The position numbers and the translations under genes are program-made. Under the pieces are notes generated by a model. That model saw nothing but the letters and a program-made list of their open reading frames with translations, was not told where the DNA came from and did no database searches. A stretch of 52,848 nucleotides of DNA from Methanosarcinales archaeon. GTDB lineage: Archaea > Halobacteriota > Methanosarcinia > Methanosarcinales > Methanosarcinaceae. The stretch is taken from the NCBI GenBank assembly GCA_031260345.1, contig JAIRKA010000028.1, positions 1-52,848 of the forward strand, written 5' to 3'. Shown here in pieces: positions 49,959-52,848 of the stretch (positions within the stretch are counted from its first letter, which is position 1; each line of letters opens with the position of its first letter).

Positions 49959-51002
49959 ATGTCGAAACAAGATATAATGAAACCGGATTTGAGAGAAGTT
50001 TCTGAAATGACTCATCTTTACGAATATTCAAGAGATTTGATCCTCAACTCTCGTAAGCTTGTTTATCATACAGCCAATTCTGTAATGGTTGAAACTTATT
50101 GGCGCATCGGTGAAAAAATTGTTGAAGAACAGGGCGGTGCAGAGCGAGCAAAATACGGAGATGGGCTTATCGCAAGTTTATCCGAAAAACTGACTGCTGA
50201 ATTTGGAAATGGGTTTACGGTTAGAAATTTGCGCGCTATGCGGCAATTCTATCTTCAGTTCCCAATTCGGCACGCACTGCGTGCCGAATTGAACTGGACG
50301 CACTACCGCTCACTTATTCGTGTTGAAAACCCAAAAGCGCGTGAAGTTTATATGAACGAAGCTGCTGATAGCTCTTGGAGTACTCGTTTTTTAGACGAAC
50401 AGGTTGATAAGCACTTCTATGAACGGCTGATTTCCACGCACAAAGAAGCGATAAATGAGCTGAGCGAAAAAAATTCAGCCCAACTGCCAACCAATCCCCA
50501 AGACTTCATTCTGAAAGACCCGTTGTTATTGGAATATTACGAATTGAGCGAGAATCCAAAATACAATGAAAGCGATGTTGAGCAACTGATTATTGATAAT
50601 TTGCAAAAATTTTTATTGGAACTCGGCAAAGGTTTTTCATTTGTCGCTCGGCAACAGCGGATTAATACAGAATTTTCGCATTATTACATAGATTTGGTTT
50701 TTTACAATTATATTTTGAAATGTTTTGTTCTCGTTGATTTGAAAATAGGCAAACTGACGCACCAAGACATTGGACAAATGGATATGTATGTGAGAATGTA
50801 CGATAAACTGAAAACGACCGAAGGCGATAACCCGACGATCGGAATTATTCTTTGTGAAGAAAAAGACAGAGCTGAGGTTAAATTTTCCGTTTTGGACGAC
50901 AATGAACAACTTTTTGCGACAAAATATAAACTTTACATCCCAACCGAAGAAGAACTGATAAGAGAAATAACTCAAATTCGTTCTTTAATGAGCGGCGATT
51001 AA
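49959..51002 (+). CDS. DUF1016 (YhcG-like) PD-(D/E)XK nuclease domain protein
   Basis: 347 aa from ATG 49959, with GGAG 8 bases upstream; GTG 49950 is an alternative. N-terminal DUF1016_N helical region (NSVMVETYWRIGEKIVEEQGG ... RNLRAMRQFY ... LNWTHYRSLIRVENPKAREVYMNEA, shortened to its signatures) is followed by a PD-(D/E)XK-like nuclease domain (SFVARQQRINTEFSHYYIDLVFYN, FVLVDLKIGKLTHQDIGQM) with the D...DLK core. The family is widespread in bacteria and archaea, moves by horizontal transfer, and is sometimes found near restriction or defence genes; its activity is poorly known. A 29-base perfect palindrome lies inside the gene. topA follows after 21 bases. Confidence 0.85.
   Translation: MSKQDIMKPDLREVSEMTHLYEYSRDLILNSRKLVYHTANSVMVETYWRIGEKIVEEQGGAERAKYGDGLIASLSEKLTAEFGNGFTVRNLRAMRQFYLQFPIRHALRAELNWTHYRSLIRVENPKAREVYMNEAADSSWSTRFLDEQVDKHFYERLISTHKEAINELSEKNSAQLPTNPQDFILKDPLLLEYYELSENPKYNESDVEQLIIDNLQKFLLELGKGFSFVARQQRINTEFSHYYIDLVFYNYILKCFVLVDLKIGKLTHQDIGQMDMYVRMYDKLKTTEGDNPTIGIILCEEKDRAEVKFSVLDDNEQLFATKYKLYIPTEEELIREITQIRSLMSGD
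50263..50291. repeat. Perfect palindrome inside the DUF1016 gene
   Basis: CAATTCGGCACGC (50263-50275) and GCGTGCCGAATTG (50279-50291) pair perfectly around an ACT loop. It encodes IRHALRAEL in the linker between the conserved QFP and NWTHY blocks, a place where homologs vary. Confidence 0.75.
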
Positions 51003-51023
51003 ATAAACAGCAGAGAAGAAGAA

Positions 51024-52848
51024 ATGACAATCGTTGCCTTCGCGGAAAAAAATAAAGCGGCTGAAGAAATTGCCAATATTTTGGGAAAAGGCAATTACAA
51101 GCGCACTTCCATAGAAGGCATTGCCGTTTACCGCTTCACCCGAAACGGGAAAGAATGGGCGATTTCGGGCCTTGCCGGCCACATTATGAATTACGATTTC
51201 CCCGCCGAATACAACAGCTGGACAGGTGTTTCTCCCGGGACGCTTTTGGATATTTCGCCGATAAAGTTGGTGACGAAAGAAAATTTCGCATTTGCAATTG
51301 AAAAGCTTGCAAAGGAAGCTGACATGATCATTTTGGCCTGCGACTATGACCGCGAAGGCGAAAACATCGGATTTGAAGCCAAAGAAATTGCCGAGCGCGT
51401 TGCAAAAATTCCGATTAAGCGCGCCCGTTATTCAACTTTTTCTCAAAATGAAATTGAAAAGGCTTTTGACAATCCAGGTGAACCGGACACCGCTTTGGCG
51501 ATGGCCGCTGAAACGCGCCAGATTTTAGATTTAAAAATGGGCGCCGCATTTACTCGATATGTGACGCTCTCCGTTCGCGAAAAAGCGTTTACGAAAGAGA
51601 TTCTTTCCATCGGTCCGTGCCAAACGCCGACATGCGGCTTTGTTTACGAGCGTGAGAAAGCGATTCGAGAGTTTGTGCCCAAAGACTTTTGGAAAATTAC
51701 GGCCGATTTTGACGCCGGCGGCAATATTTTTACGGGAACGCACCGCGCCGGAAACATTCCCGAAAAAGAAAAAGCCGATGAAATCATGGCGCGGATTAAA
51801 GGCGAAAAAAAAGCGGCGGTTCATAAGAAAGATGTTCGTGAACAAAGTTTGGCGCCGCCCGTTCCGCTGAACACGACGGAATTTTTAAAACGCGCCTCTA
51901 CTTTCCTGAATATCAGTCCGGAGAAGTCGCTCGAAGTTGCCGAACAGCTTTACTTGTCGGGTTTAACGAGTTATCCGAGGACGGAGACGAACAAATACGC
52001 CGACGATTTCGATTTTAAAACGATTTTAGCGGATTTGGCGAAAAACACTGATTATACGGCAACCGTCTCCCGAATCGTGACAGCGGAGGGCGGCATTCAA
52101 TGCAAAAACGGCCCGAAAGATGCGAAAGACCACCCGCCGATTTACCCGATTCGCGGCGCAAGCAAACAAACCGTTGAAAGCATGGTTAAGCTTCCCGGTG
52201 CCTACGTTGTGTATGATTTGATTTGCCGTCACTTTTTAGCGAACTTGATGTCTTTCGCTGTTTTTGAGAAAACGAAGCTTGAAATGAAAATCAAAGACGA
52301 TTTGTTTGACGCGGCCGGCTCGATTAAAAAGTTTGCCGGCTGGCTGGATATTTATGATTTTGAAACGAAAAACGATAAGTTTTTGCCTGACGTTGATGAA
52401 GGGGATACGACAGGCGTCAAGAAGATTTTAAACACGGCTTCCAAAACAGCGCCGCCGAAGAAGCTGACCGAAGCCGAACTTTTGACGCTGATGGATAAAA
52501 ACGGCATCGGAACGAAGGCGACTGCGCCGACCCACATTGAAACGAATAAAAAACGCGGCTATTTCGAAGCGAAAGGAAAAACGCTGTCCATTCTCAACAC
52601 CGGTTATATGCTTATGGAGAGTTTGGACGCGTCCGTTCCGGTTTTGATTCAGCCCAAAGTCCGCGCGCAGGTGGAAGAATTGATTCAGCAGGTGGAAGAC
52701 GGCAAAATCAGCAAAGACGAAGCCGTTTTGACGGGAACGAAATTGATTAAGCAAATGTATGCCGACTTAACGGAAAACAAAGACAGGCTTGTGACAAAGC
52801 TCAGCGGCAGCATCAAGACGGAAGCGGCGGAAGAGGACAAAAAGAATT
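51024..52848 (+). CDS. topA: DNA topoisomerase I (type IA), C-terminal end beyond the window
   Basis: 608 codons are visible and the frame is open to the last base. It relaxes negatively supercoiled DNA by passing strands through a transient break. The N-terminal Toprim domain has MTIVAFAEKNKAAEEIA and ACDYDREGENIGFEA, with its acidic metal-binding triad. The active-site tyrosine is Tyr317 in TSYPRTETN. QxxLxxLYxxGxLTxYPRT and DKNGIGTKATAPTHIE follow family order. A zinc-finger C-terminus, if present, would lie outside. Start taken at ATG 51024, preceded by GAGAAG; it is 21 bases after the DUF1016 gene, so the two may be co-transcribed. Confidence 0.95.
   Translation, partial: MTIVAFAEKNKAAEEIANILGKGNYKRTSIEGIAVYRFTRNGKEWAISGLAGHIMNYDFPAEYNSWTGVSPGTLLDISPIKLVTKENFAFAIEKLAKEADMIILACDYDREGENIGFEAKEIAERVAKIPIKRARYSTFSQNEIEKAFDNPGEPDTALAMAAETRQILDLKMGAAFTRYVTLSVREKAFTKEILSIGPCQTPTCGFVYEREKAIREFVPKDFWKITADFDAGGNIFTGTHRAGNIPEKEKADEIMARIKGEKKAAVHKKDVREQSLAPPVPLNTTEFLKRASTFLNISPEKSLEVAEQLYLSGLTSYPRTETNKYADDFDFKTILADLAKNTDYTATVSRIVTAEGGIQCKNGPKDAKDHPPIYPIRGASKQTVESMVKLPGAYVVYDLICRHFLANLMSFAVFEKTKLEMKIKDDLFDAAGSIKKFAGWLDIYDFETKNDKFLPDVDEGDTTGVKKILNTASKTAPPKKLTEAELLTLMDKNGIGTKATAPTHIETNKKRGYFEAKGKTLSILNTGYMLMESLDASVPVLIQPKVRAQVEELIQQVEDGKISKDEAVLTGTKLIKQMYADLTENKDRLVTKLSGSIKTEAAEEDKKN

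Overview
The window is archaeal chromosomal DNA, most likely from a host-associated methanogen related to Methanosarcinales (Methanimicrococcus-like; this placement is inference). The archaeal markers read directly from the sequence are a PolD small subunit, RadB, Sec61-beta, a type-2 (methanogen-type) seryl-tRNA synthetase, an archaeal DHH/RecJ-like nuclease, Trm-G10, TATA-box promoters and some apparently leaderless genes. No tRNA, rRNA, CRISPR array, transposase or phage gene was found.

Layout. 1-1154: end of hisB and hisF. 1510-3240: a secreted GLUG-repeat surface protein. 3241-4020: a gene-free, repeat-bearing stretch. 4021-5475: RecJ-like exonuclease. 18264-5554 (minus strand): an apparent operon of two giant paralogous multidomain proteins (2026 and 1909 aa), a 147-aa repeat-headed protein and a small TM2-like membrane protein. 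18609-21231: radB, mtnA, a nucleotidase-like HAD protein and Sec61-beta. 21536-26657 (minus): a MacB-type ABC exporter with two permeases, a membrane-anchored extracellular partner and an ATPase. 27023-31199: ferritin, three zinc-ribbon/TM2-like membrane proteins, a nitroreductase and a translationally coupled zinc-ribbon/FMN-binding pair. 31690-33192: serS2. 33424-35943: a second GLUG surface protein. 36030-38868: Trm-G10, TruA and a membrane-bound HTH protein. 39440-46309: a 2289-aa surface protein with nine near-identical 80-aa InlB-type repeats. 46433-52848: Fe-S PD-(D/E)XK nuclease, signal peptidase I, PolD small subunit, DUF1016 nuclease and topoisomerase I (cut by the window edge).

Two themes stand out. 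The first is a large investment in cell-surface proteins. Three Sec-secreted proteins share one C-terminal design: a Gly-rich linker with a GNATV motif, a Pro/Asn stalk, one membrane helix and a charged tail. Signal peptidase I, Sec61-beta and the exporter are encoded in the same window. The second is the giant paralog locus. Its proteins carry surface-type modules (PKD-like, LRR, BIG2 Ig folds) but have no visible signal peptide or membrane anchor. Both share a long unassigned core and end in a Gly-rich segment followed by NSNVVTVYCC. This is the best candidate in the window for an undescribed system.

Other points of interest: two genes (radB and the 840-aa surface protein) appear to start at ATC codons, each with a Shine-Dalgarno sequence 6-7 nt upstream; two families of short dispersed hairpin repeats sit in intergenic regions; and there are several in-frame repeat expansions.
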